A stretch of DNA of 64,000 bases from Gallionella sp. (GTDB taxonomy: Bacteria; Pseudomonadota; Gammaproteobacteria; Burkholderiales; Gallionellaceae): positions 49,958 through 113,957 of the forward strand of contig JANXXX010000021.1 in assembly GCA_025350405.1 (NCBI GenBank), written 5' to 3'. Below the pieces are notes generated by a model. The model had not been told where the DNA came from and did not search any database. It worked only from the letters and a program-made list of their open reading frames with translations. Both the position numbers and the translations under genes were made by a program. Positions 37,349 through 46,224 of the stretch are shown one piece after another; position 1 is the stretch's first letter; each line of letters begins with the position of its first letter.

Positions 37349-38708
37349 GTGGATCCTTAATCCCGAGCCGCTCCATACGGTAGCGCATGGTCCGGAACGT
37401 CAATCCCAACAACTTGGCGGCTGCGGTACGATTGAAACCGGTCTGTTGCAACGCATCCAGCAAGGCCTGCTTCTCGACGCGATCCAGATAATCCGGCAGC
37501 GGATATTTATCGCCCGGCGTGGCGCGTTCCGAATGAGGCCGTTCGGCGGGTGAAAGCTGCAAATCCTGTTCCGTTATCGCATTATTCGAGCACAGCGCCA
37601 GGGCGCGCTCGATGACATTCTCCAATTCGCGCACATTGCCCGGAAAATCATAACCTTGCAACGCGAGCTTCGCTTCTTCGGATAAATACACCGGTGCGTC
37701 ACCGCGTAATCGCTCCAGCGTCTGCTGCGCGATGAACGCGATATCCTCGCGCAATTCGCGCAGCGCCGGCATCTGGATCTGGATGACATTCAGCCGGTAA
37801 TACAAGTCCTGACGGAATTTCCCTTGCTTCACCCGCTCGGCCAAATCGTTATGCGTCGCACTGATGATGCGCATATCTACAACTTCTTCTCCGGTCGCCC
37901 CCACCTTGCGCACCCGCTTTTCCTGGATCGCGCGCAACAACTTCACCTGCATCGTCAACGGCAGATCCGCAACTTCATCCAGAAACAATGTCCCGCCGTG
38001 CGCCGCCTGGAAAAAACCGTCGCGGTCCTTGTCTGCCCCGGTGAACGCGCCTTTTTTGTAACCGAAAAATTCACTTTCCATCAAGTTCTCGGGGATCGCG
38101 CCGCAATTCACCGCAACCATCGCCTGGTCGCGGCGCGCGCCGCTCTGCACGATCAGCCTTGCCGCCAATTCCTTGCCGCTGCCCGATTCGCCGCTGATAT
38201 GCACCGGCGCCTGGCTGCGCGCCACACGGGCTATCAGGTCGCGCACTTTCTGCATCGCCGGGGCCGTGCCCAGCAAAGCTTTTCCGGGCTGCAGGGCCAC
38301 TGGGGGCAAATTCAGCGCTGATTTCACCAGGGCGCGCAACTGGTCCAGCGAAACCGGTTTGCTCAAATAATCGAACGCGCCCGACTTGAGTGCGGCAACG
38401 GCATTTTCCATATTGCCATGCGCGGTGATCACCGCCACCGGCACATCGAGATTACTCTGCGCGATATGTTGCACCACCTGCAAACCATCGCCATCGGGCA
38501 AACGCATGTCGGTCAGGCACAAGTCATAGCGCCGCGCCGCCAACATCGTTAACGCCTCGCGCACATTGCCGGCTTTGTCCACTTCCAGCCCCATCTTGCG
38601 CAGCGCCAGTTCCAGCAACTCCAGAATGTCCGGCTCATCATCCACCAGCAACACAATAGCAACCTTTTCCCGGTATCTATCCGTCATGCCCCGGTTTTTA
38701 TCTGTCAT
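37323..38708 (-). CDS. pilR: Sigma-54 dependent response regulator, PilR-like
   Basis: Receiver (LLVDDEPDILELLE), AAA+ (GESGSGKELAARLIV, GAFTGA), Fis-type HTH. Start among 38726/38708/38687 unresolved. Confidence 0.85.
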   Translation of the reverse strand: MTDKNRGMTDRYREKVAIVLLVDDEPDILELLELALRKMGLEVDKAGNVREALTMLAARRYDLCLTDMRLPDGDGLQVVQHIAQSNLDVPVAVITAHGNMENAVAALKSGAFDYLSKPVSLDQLRALVKSALNLPPVALQPGKALLGTAPAMQKVRDLIARVARSQAPVHISGESGSGKELAARLIVQSGARRDQAMVAVNCGAIPENLMESEFFGYKKGAFTGADKDRDGFFQAAHGGTLFLDEVADLPLTMQVKLLRAIQEKRVRKVGATGEEVVDMRIISATHNDLAERVKQGKFRQDLYYRLNVIQIQMPALRELREDIAFIAQQTLERLRGDAPVYLSEEAKLALQGYDFPGNVRELENVIERALALCSNNAITEQDLQLSPAERPHSERATPGDKYPLPDYLDRVEKQALLDALQQTGFNRTAAAKLLGLTFRTMRYRMERLGIKDPHGQDADEG

Positions 38709-40329
38709 ACCCAGCCTCCTCGCCATCTCTATTCAGCTTTCCGAACGTTATGCGAAAACACGCGCCCGGCTCTTGGACTACATGATATTCCAGCCGCGCG
38801 CCATTTGCCTCGCACAGCTCCTTGGCAATATACAAACCCAAACCAGTGCCCTCGGTCGCCGTGGTAAAAAAAGGTTCGAACAATTTGCCTTGCTGCTCGG
38901 CGGGAACACCCTGCCCGTCATCCAGCACATCCAAAACCACATGACCGTCCTCATCACTCATCGCCAAGCGCAAGCTGCCCGTCCGCTTGCGCCCATAACG
39001 TAGCGCATTGCGGCACAAATTCCACAATACCTGGCGCAAGTGACCGCGATCGAAGGAAACCTCGATACCGGGCATCCCCGCCAGCACCACGACACCTGGA
39101 TCGAGCCGCTCCGCCAAATCAAACTCATCGACAAAGGTGCGCAACATGGCATCCAGCTCAAATACTTCGGTTTGGGCGCGGTCGCGCCGGTTCAACTGCA
39201 TCACATCCTGCACAATCTGATTGATGCGCTGCGTATTGTCCAGCACGATTTGCAACAGGCGCTGCTGCTTGGCATCGCCCTGCTCTTCCTGCAGCAGTTC
39301 CGTTGCGTAGCTGATCGCCGATAACGGGTTGCGCACCTCGTGCGCGATATTCGCGGTCAGTCGTCCCAGCGCGGCCAGCTTGATCTGCTGCGCCTCGGCC
39401 CGCACCCGCTGCATGTCTTCCAGAAAAATCACCGCACCGTGCGCCACATCGTGTTCGATAGCAACAAAGCGCAATCTGGCTTGCAAGCCCACATCCAACT
39501 GCAAGATGTCCCTGCTTGTACTTCCGGTTTGCTTCCACAGCGCATATTGCCCGAACAGGATCGGAAAGGTTTCCGACAAAGGGCTGCCCGCGCTGACGCC
39601 TTTGTGCAGCAAGTGCTCGGCACGAAGATTCATTTGCATGACCATGCCTTGCCCGTCCACCACCAGCACGCCATCCTGCATATCGCGCATCACCAGACGA
39701 TTCGCCTCGGCCAAGCTGACCAGGTCGCGGCCGCGCCGCTGCGCCAACTGTTGACTATCGACGGCATATTTCGCCAGCGTATGCGCCAACCAGGCCACCG
39801 CAAAATAGGCCATGCACAACAATCCGACCTGTACATACTGCGCCACATCGGCATCGTGATGCAGCACGGCATAGGTATGCTCCAGCAGCGCGGCAATACT
39901 GGCCAGCGCGGCAAAGAGTAAAGTGACTCTGCCGCGACTGATCAATCCGGCTGCGGCCAGCGAAACCAGCAGCAACAGGGCGACATTGCTCTTTATCCCG
40001 CCGCTGGCATAAGAAAGCACGGTCAGCCCGACTATATCCCCGCCTATTTGCACCGCCAGCTGCCAGGTAAAACGCGGCCAGCGTAACCGCAGCGGAATGA
40101 ACGACACCACCACCACTGCCAGATAGACCACGCTTGCGCCAAAGAACAGCAGCAGGTTGTATGCACCCAGCGATAGCGAAGAGCCGAATGTGCCGGTGAG
40201 AAATACAAAGAGGCTGACCAGTGTCAGCCGGTAAAAATTGAAATAAAACAGGGAACGCCAGAAATCGACGGGGGGGAAATCTGCGCCGGACTTGTCAGTC
40301 ATTACACTCAACGCGAATTTAGGCAACAC
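38698..40329 (-). CDS. pilS: Sensor histidine kinase, PilS-like
   Basis: 543 aa; six-TM-like N-terminus, PAS, HisKA (LTANIAHEVRNPLSAI), HATPase (GTGLGLYIAKELCEANGARL). Confidence 0.88.
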   Translation of the reverse strand: MLPKFALSVMTDKSGADFPPVDFWRSLFYFNFYRLTLVSLFVFLTGTFGSSLSLGAYNLLLFFGASVVYLAVVVVSFIPLRLRWPRFTWQLAVQIGGDIVGLTVLSYASGGIKSNVALLLLVSLAAAGLISRGRVTLLFAALASIAALLEHTYAVLHHDADVAQYVQVGLLCMAYFAVAWLAHTLAKYAVDSQQLAQRRGRDLVSLAEANRLVMRDMQDGVLVVDGQGMVMQMNLRAEHLLHKGVSAGSPLSETFPILFGQYALWKQTGSTSRDILQLDVGLQARLRFVAIEHDVAHGAVIFLEDMQRVRAEAQQIKLAALGRLTANIAHEVRNPLSAISYATELLQEEQGDAKQQRLLQIVLDNTQRINQIVQDVMQLNRRDRAQTEVFELDAMLRTFVDEFDLAERLDPGVVVLAGMPGIEVSFDRGHLRQVLWNLCRNALRYGRKRTGSLRLAMSDEDGHVVLDVLDDGQGVPAEQQGKLFEPFFTTATEGTGLGLYIAKELCEANGARLEYHVVQEPGACFRITFGKLNRDGEEAGYDR

Positions 40330-40361
40330 TCATTTGCGATGTTCCGTTCACTTGCGCCATC

Positions 40362-40580
40362 TTACTTATTATGGGCATCGCGATGTTCCGTGCTGCAAAA
40401 GAAATTCCCGCCAGCCTGGATGCTCTCGCCCTTGGGCAAATGCACACCGCAATGCGCGCAACGCACCATATCCTCGGCAACCGTTTTATCTTGATCTTGC
40501 CTGGGCGCATTCTTGCGGTAAGACTTGATCAACAGATAAACCACCACCGCGATGGCGAGCAACAATAATAAACGGCTCAT
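40362..40580 (-). CDS. PP0621-family small membrane protein with Cys motif
   Basis: MSRLLLLLAIAVVVYLLIKSYRKN...MVRCAHCGVHLPKGESIQAGGNFFCSTEHRDAH. Confidence 0.7.
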   Translation of the reverse strand: MSRLLLLLAIAVVVYLLIKSYRKNAPRQDQDKTVAEDMVRCAHCGVHLPKGESIQAGGNFFCSTEHRDAHNK

Positions 40581-40631
40581 TCTAATTTGACTCCCTATGA
40601 CAACATTCAACCGGCGAACGCATGGAGACCA

Positions 40632-40880
40632 TTATATTACGCAATCAACGCCACGCTCTTCACTTGCGCAAATACTTCCCCGCCCACCGCCAGCACTCGG
40701 GTAAGCGATATATGCCGCAGGATGTGTGCCCTTGAACAACCCGACGGTTTCGTCCAACGCAAACTTGAGATCGGCAGCAGCGGCGATGGTGGGCTTTCCT
40801 TCTGCATGCGTTGCTTGCCCAAAAGTCAACAGGTATACAAAAATCAGTACGCTCGCTGCAAATTGGCTAACCAAGCGCAT
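40632..40880 (-). pseudogene. modA: Truncated, frameshifted remnant of a molybdate ABC substrate-binding protein (ModA)
   Basis: MRLVSQFAASVLIFVYLLTFGQATHAEGKPTIAAAADLKFALDETVGLFKGTHP is a ModA N-terminus, then the frame is lost; a GEVFAQVKSVALIA segment appears in another frame. Confidence 0.7.
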
Positions 40881-40923
40881 CTTGATTTTGGTGTTCGTTA
40901 GCTGGTCGATAATATTTTGATCG

Positions 40924-40948
40924 AATATCCGCTATCGCACCTAGCGGA
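40924..40948. promoter_or_regulatory. Palindrome between mogA and the modA remnant (terminator or relic operator)
   Basis: AATATCCGCTA-TCGCACC-TAGCGGATATT. Confidence 0.5.
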
Positions 40949-40951
40949 TAT

Positions 40952-41494
40952 TTATTTCAGTTTGGCGTGTGCTGGTCTGAATGACTTGCATTGTTCCGGA
41001 TCGGATTCCAGATACGCACCCTCAATCAAATCGATGCAATAAGGGATCGCCGGAAACACCGCATTCAGGCAGTCATCGATCGCGGACGGTTTGCCGGGCA
41101 GGTTGATGATCAGGCTGTTACCGCGTATCCCGGCGGTCTGGCGTGACAATATCGCAGTCGCCACGAATTTCAGCGAAGCGCTGCGCATCAGTTCGCCGAA
41201 GCCGGGCATCATCTTGCTGCATACCGCCTCGGTGGCTTCCGGCGTGACATCGCGCTTTGCAGGGCCGGTGCCGCCGGTAGTGACGATCAGACAACAACCT
41301 TTGACATCGCTCAACTCGCGCAGCGCCGCTTCGATCTGCGGTTGCTCGTCGGGGATCACTTTCGCCACCGCCTGCCACGGGCTGGTCAGCACGCGCGTGA
41401 ACCAGGCGTGGATCGCGGGGCCGCCTTTGTCTTCATACTCGCCGCGGCTGGCGCGGTCCGAGATCGTCAAGATGCCGATGCGGGCAACACTCAT
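40952..41494 (-). CDS. mogA: Molybdopterin adenylyltransferase MogA
   Basis: RIGILTISDRASRGEYEDKGGPAI, TTGGTGPAKRDVTPEAT, NLPGKPSAIDDCL. Confidence 0.9.
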   Translation of the reverse strand: MSVARIGILTISDRASRGEYEDKGGPAIHAWFTRVLTSPWQAVAKVIPDEQPQIEAALRELSDVKGCCLIVTTGGTGPAKRDVTPEATEAVCSKMMPGFGELMRSASLKFVATAILSRQTAGIRGNSLIINLPGKPSAIDDCLNAVFPAIPYCIDLIEGAYLESDPEQCKSFRPAHAKLK

Positions 41495-41495
41495 A

Positions 41496-42764
41496 TCACT
41501 CCTTAAAACCAACATCATCCTGAAACACCGTGCCGTCCAGCAATTGCACGGTCACCATACTGCCTGCTGCCAGTCCGGTGCTGTCGGCGGGCACGGCCAT
41601 CAAGCCATCCGCCCGCGCCATCGACAGCAGCATACCGCTGCCTTGCGCGCCGGTAGAGGTTGCCGTGTAACCGCCCTCTTCTTTCGCCAGCGTTACGCGG
41701 ATAAATTCGGTGCGTCCGGCTTGATGCTTTATGTTATGCGTCAACCGCGCTGCTATCGTGCGGCGGTACAAACGCGCATGTCCCGTCATGCGGCGCAATG
41801 CCGGTGCAACGAACTCCTCAAAACACACCATGCTGGAAACCGGATTCCCCGGCAGCCCGAAAACAAAAGTGTCTTTTGTTGTGCCGCCACTGTTGCGCTG
41901 CAATATCCCGAACGCCAGCGGATGCCCCGGCTTCATCGCAACGCGCCAGAACTTCATCTGCACACCCAAGGCTTCGATGGTCGGACGCACATAATCATGC
42001 ACGCCGACCGAGGTGCCACCCGACACCAGCAGCACGTCGAAATGCAGGCCACGCTGCAAATACTCCGCCAGCTCGTCGGGATCATCGCGCGCAATGCCGA
42101 GCAATGCAGGCGCTATGCCCAGCGCCTGCACCTGCGCCATCAGTGCGTAGCTGTTGGAGTTGGGGATCTTGTTCGGATCGACCGGATCGTCCATGCCTTC
42201 CAGCTCATCGCCGGTGGACAGGATCGCCACACGCGGTGAGTGATGTACTTGCACCTGCGCGCATTTTACCGTCGCCAGCACACCGATCACGCCCGGGGTG
42301 ATTTCCGTACCGGCGGTCAGCACCACTTCGCCGTTGCGCATACTCTCGCCTTGCACGCGTATGTCGTTGCCGCGCTTCACCGCGACATTGATCTGTACTT
42401 TGCCTTCAGCCAAGAATTGCGTATCCTCGACCCGTATCACCGCATCCGCGCCCTGCGGCACCGGCGCGCCGGTCATGATGCGCGCGCACTGCCCGGCCTG
42501 CACGGTCTTGGTCGGCATATCGCCCGCCTTGATGTCCTCGATGATCTCCAGTGTCGCGGGAACCTTCGCCAGATCCGCGCTGCGCACTGCGTAGCCGTCC
42601 ATCGCGGACACATCGTAAGGCGGGATATCGCGGTTGGCGCGCACTTCCTCGGCCAGCACGCGACCCAGGGATTGTTCGAGTTTCACCGGCTCTGCACCGA
42701 GCGCGGTTACCGATTCAAGGATGCACTGCTGCGCGTTCGTTACGGATAAATATTCCATCGCCAT
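41496..42764 (-). CDS. moeA: Molybdopterin molybdenumtransferase MoeA
   Basis: IPPYDVSAMDGYAVR, GDELEG, SGGTSVGVHDYVR, GLPGNPVSSMVCFEEF. Confidence 0.92.
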   Translation of the reverse strand: MAMEYLSVTNAQQCILESVTALGAEPVKLEQSLGRVLAEEVRANRDIPPYDVSAMDGYAVRSADLAKVPATLEIIEDIKAGDMPTKTVQAGQCARIMTGAPVPQGADAVIRVEDTQFLAEGKVQINVAVKRGNDIRVQGESMRNGEVVLTAGTEITPGVIGVLATVKCAQVQVHHSPRVAILSTGDELEGMDDPVDPNKIPNSNSYALMAQVQALGIAPALLGIARDDPDELAEYLQRGLHFDVLLVSGGTSVGVHDYVRPTIEALGVQMKFWRVAMKPGHPLAFGILQRNSGGTTKDTFVFGLPGNPVSSMVCFEEFVAPALRRMTGHARLYRRTIAARLTHNIKHQAGRTEFIRVTLAKEEGGYTATSTGAQGSGMLLSMARADGLMAVPADSTGLAAGSMVTVQLLDGTVFQDDVGFKE

Positions 42765-42774
42765 GTTTAACTCG

Positions 42775-43284
42775 TCACCAGTACTTGGGGTAGCTTGCAG
42801 CACGCGTGGCATTAAGATAGATCAGCGCGACGACCACCAGAATGATCGCCCCGGACAAGGTTGGATAAAGCAGGAATCCCCATGCCGGCTTGGTTAAAAA
42901 TACGATCACCGGATTCGAACCGGCGGGAGGATGGACAGTGCGCGTGATCATCATCACCGCGATCGCGGTGCCGACAGCCAACGCGAGCGACCACCAATGC
43001 GGGCCAAACGCTGTCAGAAATACCAGCCCGACCAATGTGCTCAGCACGTGACCTGCGATCACGTTTCTGGGTTGTGAGAAAGGCACATCGGGATAACCGA
43101 ATATCAGCACGCATGATGCGCCAAACGACCCTAATACCAGGACCAGCGAAAGTGTGTCGGCCAGCCATGCGACGGTTGCGATCGCGACAAAGCCGCCCAG
43201 CCACGCCAAGGATATCTGCTGCCATGATGCCATAGCCGGAATGGCTGCGCCGTCGCCTTTTATTTTTTGCAAAAATCCGGGCAT
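42775..43284 (-). CDS. HPP family integral membrane protein
   Basis: 169 aa; LVLGSFGASCVLIFGYPDVPFSQPRNVIAGHVLS...TRTVHPPAGSNPV. Confidence 0.9.
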   Translation of the reverse strand: MPGFLQKIKGDGAAIPAMASWQQISLAWLGGFVAIATVAWLADTLSLVLVLGSFGASCVLIFGYPDVPFSQPRNVIAGHVLSTLVGLVFLTAFGPHWWSLALAVGTAIAVMMITRTVHPPAGSNPVIVFLTKPAWGFLLYPTLSGAIILVVVALIYLNATRAASYPKYW

Positions 43285-43312
43285 ATCGTTTCTCCCCCGC
43301 TGTCAAAAAGTA

Positions 43313-43352
43313 AAAACCCGCCCGGCACGACTAACATACCGAACGGGTTTTA
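43313..43352 (-). terminator. Terminator downstream of the OFA transporter
   Basis: AAAACCCG...CGGGTTTT inverted repeat between the two genes. Confidence 0.6.
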
Positions 43353-43369
43353 ATTATCAAACGACTTGA

Positions 43370-45034
43370 TTAGTGGAACAATACCGCTGCTTTGGTGATC
43401 GTGATCCACAGCCCGATCGCAAGTGGAATGCCCACAGCGGTCCACGCTAGCGCCGACGCCGCATTAAGCCCGCCATGACCGATGCCGAATGAACCGGTCA
43501 CGAGCTTTTCGCCGGCGGCCTTTTCATGCTGCGCCTCGATGATGGCCTGCATCTCCTGTTCGGAAATGTGCCATTTCTTGTCCACCGGTTTGATGAACCA
43601 GTTGGCGACAAAACCCAGCGCCAGGAAACCCGCCAGAATGTACAAGGTGAAGTCGTACACCATTTGACGCGGCACCCCTGCGGCGATCTGCGCCTCGCGG
43701 ATGTAGTTCACCACGACCGGTCCGATGATCCCGGCGGTCGCCCACGCAGTCAGCAAGCGTCCATGGATCGCGCCGACGAACTGGGTGCCGAACATGTCCG
43801 CAAGATATGCCGGAACCGTAGCGAAACCGCCGCCATACATCGACAGGATGACGCAGACGAAGGCGACGAACAACGCCTGGTTGCCGGAATGTGCTGCCCA
43901 GGGCGAGAGTCCATACATCGCGATGCCGAGCGCGAAGAACACGAAGTAGGTGTTCTTGCGCCCGAGCTTGTCCGAAAGCGACGCCCAGAAGAACCGTCCC
44001 GCGATATTGAACAGCGAGAGCAATCCGGCAAAGCCTGCGCCCAATGCTGCGATGGCTTTTTTCTGCTCTTCATTCAAATCGGTAAATCCGATCTCGGGAT
44101 GCCCGATCAAATTGCCGCCGAAGATCTCCTGCAGCATCGGCGAAGCCATGCCGATCACGCCGATACCGGCGCTCACGTTCAGGCACAGCACCGCCCAGAT
44201 CAGCCAGAACTGCGGAGTCTTGTGGGCGTTCTTCAGATGCACGTTGTAATCGGAGATCAACGCATGTCTCTTTTCCGGCAGCGTCCAGCCTTCCAGCTTC
44301 CAGCCGGCCGGTGGAATGCGATAACCGAACGCGCCGCAAGTCATCGCGATGAAATAAACCACGCCCATCACGGCGAAGGTCTGCCACACACCCACACTGG
44401 TCGCAGTATGGAAATATTCCATCAGCGAATTCGCCAGCGGCGAACCTATCATCGCGCCGCCGCCGAAACCCATGATGGCCATGCCGGTCGCCATGCCGCG
44501 CCGATCCGGGAACCATTTGATCAGCGTGGACACCGGCGAGATATAGCCCAGACCGAGACCGATACCGCCGATGAAGCCGGAGCCCAGCCACATCAGCCAC
44601 AGTTGATGCGTGTACACGCCGAAGGCAGAGATCAGCAAGCCGCCACCCCAGCACATCGCCGCAGTAAAGCCCGCCTTGCGCGGACCGACGCGCTCCAGCC
44701 AGCCGCCCCAGATCGCGGCAGACGATCCCAGCAACAGGAAGAACAAGGTGTACATCCAGCCCAGCTCGCTGATCTTCCAGTCGCAAGCGGAGGTGAACAG
44801 GGCATCAAGCAGCCCAGCGTCTGCCGGACAGGCAACCGCTTTCGTAATGCCGATCGCCTTGGACAACGGCAACCAGAACACCGAGAAGCCATACGCCATG
44901 CCGATGCACAAATGGATCGCCAATGCGGCGGGCGGCACCAGCCAGCGATTAAAACCCGCTTTGGCGATGGTGCGCTCTTTTGCGAGCAAGCCATACGAGT
45001 TTGTTGCGGCTTTGGAACTATTACTACCGGACAT
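43370..45034 (-). CDS. OFA-family MFS transporter (oxalate/formate antiporter-like)
   Basis: 12-TM MFS; MAYGFSVFWLPLSKAIG, GFGGGAMIGSPLANSLM, YGGGFATVPAYLADMFGTQFVGAIHGRLLTAW. Confidence 0.88.
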   Translation of the reverse strand: MSGSNSSKAATNSYGLLAKERTIAKAGFNRWLVPPAALAIHLCIGMAYGFSVFWLPLSKAIGITKAVACPADAGLLDALFTSACDWKISELGWMYTLFFLLLGSSAAIWGGWLERVGPRKAGFTAAMCWGGGLLISAFGVYTHQLWLMWLGSGFIGGIGLGLGYISPVSTLIKWFPDRRGMATGMAIMGFGGGAMIGSPLANSLMEYFHTATSVGVWQTFAVMGVVYFIAMTCGAFGYRIPPAGWKLEGWTLPEKRHALISDYNVHLKNAHKTPQFWLIWAVLCLNVSAGIGVIGMASPMLQEIFGGNLIGHPEIGFTDLNEEQKKAIAALGAGFAGLLSLFNIAGRFFWASLSDKLGRKNTYFVFFALGIAMYGLSPWAAHSGNQALFVAFVCVILSMYGGGFATVPAYLADMFGTQFVGAIHGRLLTAWATAGIIGPVVVNYIREAQIAAGVPRQMVYDFTLYILAGFLALGFVANWFIKPVDKKWHISEQEMQAIIEAQHEKAAGEKLVTGSFGIGHGGLNAASALAWTAVGIPLAIGLWITITKAAVLFH

Positions 45035-45135
45035 AAACAGTCTCCTCAAATTTTAAGGTCGATGGGATTATTAAAGTGGATCTACTCGAAATCAATCAGG
45101 CTCATTCTTGTGGCGTGTACCTTAAACGAAAACGC

Positions 45136-45369
45136 TCAGTGCTGCGACACTAATTTGCTGCGGTAGGTGCGAATCGCGGTGACCACGATCGGCTTCAGGT
45201 CCTTGCCGTTTTCGGCATCCACATAGTCCAGCAACTGGCTGCGCATGCGCGGTTCCCAGAAATTATGCAGGTGACCGGCAATACCCAACAACGCCTCCTC
45301 GCGATCCGGCATCGCCTCGAAAAAATCGCCAATCTTATTTGCCATGTGTACCAAGTTCTGCATATCCAT
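45136..45369 (-). CDS. fdsD: NAD-dependent formate dehydrogenase delta subunit FdsD
   Basis: 77 aa; MANKIGDFFEAMPDREEALLGIAGHLHNFWEPRMRSQLL. Confidence 0.9.
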   Translation of the reverse strand: MDMQNLVHMANKIGDFFEAMPDREEALLGIAGHLHNFWEPRMRSQLLDYVDAENGKDLKPIVVTAIRTYRSKLVSQH

Positions 45370-45383
45370 ATTTAGTGCACCCT

Positions 45384-46220
45384 TTAATCCGTTCCTTCGA
45401 TTCGATCGCCATGCGCATAAGCGACGAATTCATCGCCGCGCGCAAACGCGACCAGCGTCATGCCTGTTTCTTGCGCGGTCTTGACCGCCAAGGCCGTCGG
45501 TGCAGAAATCGCGATCAGGCTGGCAATTCCGACCGTCGCGGCCTTTTGCACCATCTCGACACTGGCACGGCTGGTGATCAGCAAGAAGCCCTGCTGAAAA
45601 CTCATTCCCCGCCCGGCCATCGTGCCGATCAATTTATCCAGCGCATTGTGTCGGCCGACATCCTCGCACACCTGCTGCAACTTTCCGTCTGGCGCGCTCC
45701 ATGCCGCCGCATGCATCGCGCCGGTCAGACGATTGAGCGGCTGCAACGTTGCCAATTCCTTGAGCGCGCCGCGCAGCGCTGACACCGAGACGGGCGCGCA
45801 GCCTGGCATAGCAGGGAACTCTCTAAACACCTGCTCCAAACTCTCCACGCCGCACAATCCGCAGCCGGTGCGTCCGGTCATGTTGCGCCTGCGCTGCTTG
45901 AGTTTCAAAAAGGCATGGCCGGATATTTCGCAATGTACGATGACACCCAGCGGATTCTGCTCCACTTCCGCATGGTGAAACTCGGCACGGCTGTCCACGA
46001 TGCCTTCGCTGAGCGCAAAGCCCAGCGCAAAACTTTCCAGATCACACGGCGTCGCCAACATCACGGCATGCGAGACCGCATTGAATTCCAGCGCGACCGG
46101 CAACTCCACTGCCAGTTGGTCCTGCTCCTGGCTCCAGTGTTGATCGCGCCAGCGTGATATCGCTTGACGGCTGACGCATTCGATTTCCGGCGCGGCCAAT
46201 TTTATGGCGTCAGGCTTCAT
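45384..46220 (-). CDS. fdhD: Formate dehydrogenase accessory sulfurtransferase FdhD
   Basis: GRTGCGLCGVESLEQV (conserved CxxC), EDVGRHNALDKLIG, SRASVEMVQKAATVGI. Confidence 0.93.
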   Translation of the reverse strand: MKPDAIKLAAPEIECVSRQAISRWRDQHWSQEQDQLAVELPVALEFNAVSHAVMLATPCDLESFALGFALSEGIVDSRAEFHHAEVEQNPLGVIVHCEISGHAFLKLKQRRRNMTGRTGCGLCGVESLEQVFREFPAMPGCAPVSVSALRGALKELATLQPLNRLTGAMHAAAWSAPDGKLQQVCEDVGRHNALDKLIGTMAGRGMSFQQGFLLITSRASVEMVQKAATVGIASLIAISAPTALAVKTAQETGMTLVAFARGDEFVAYAHGDRIEGTD

Positions 46221-46224
46221 GGTG

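Noticed and set aside
43526-45166. 546 aa plus-strand ORF
   Set aside because: Antisense shadow of the OFA transporter.
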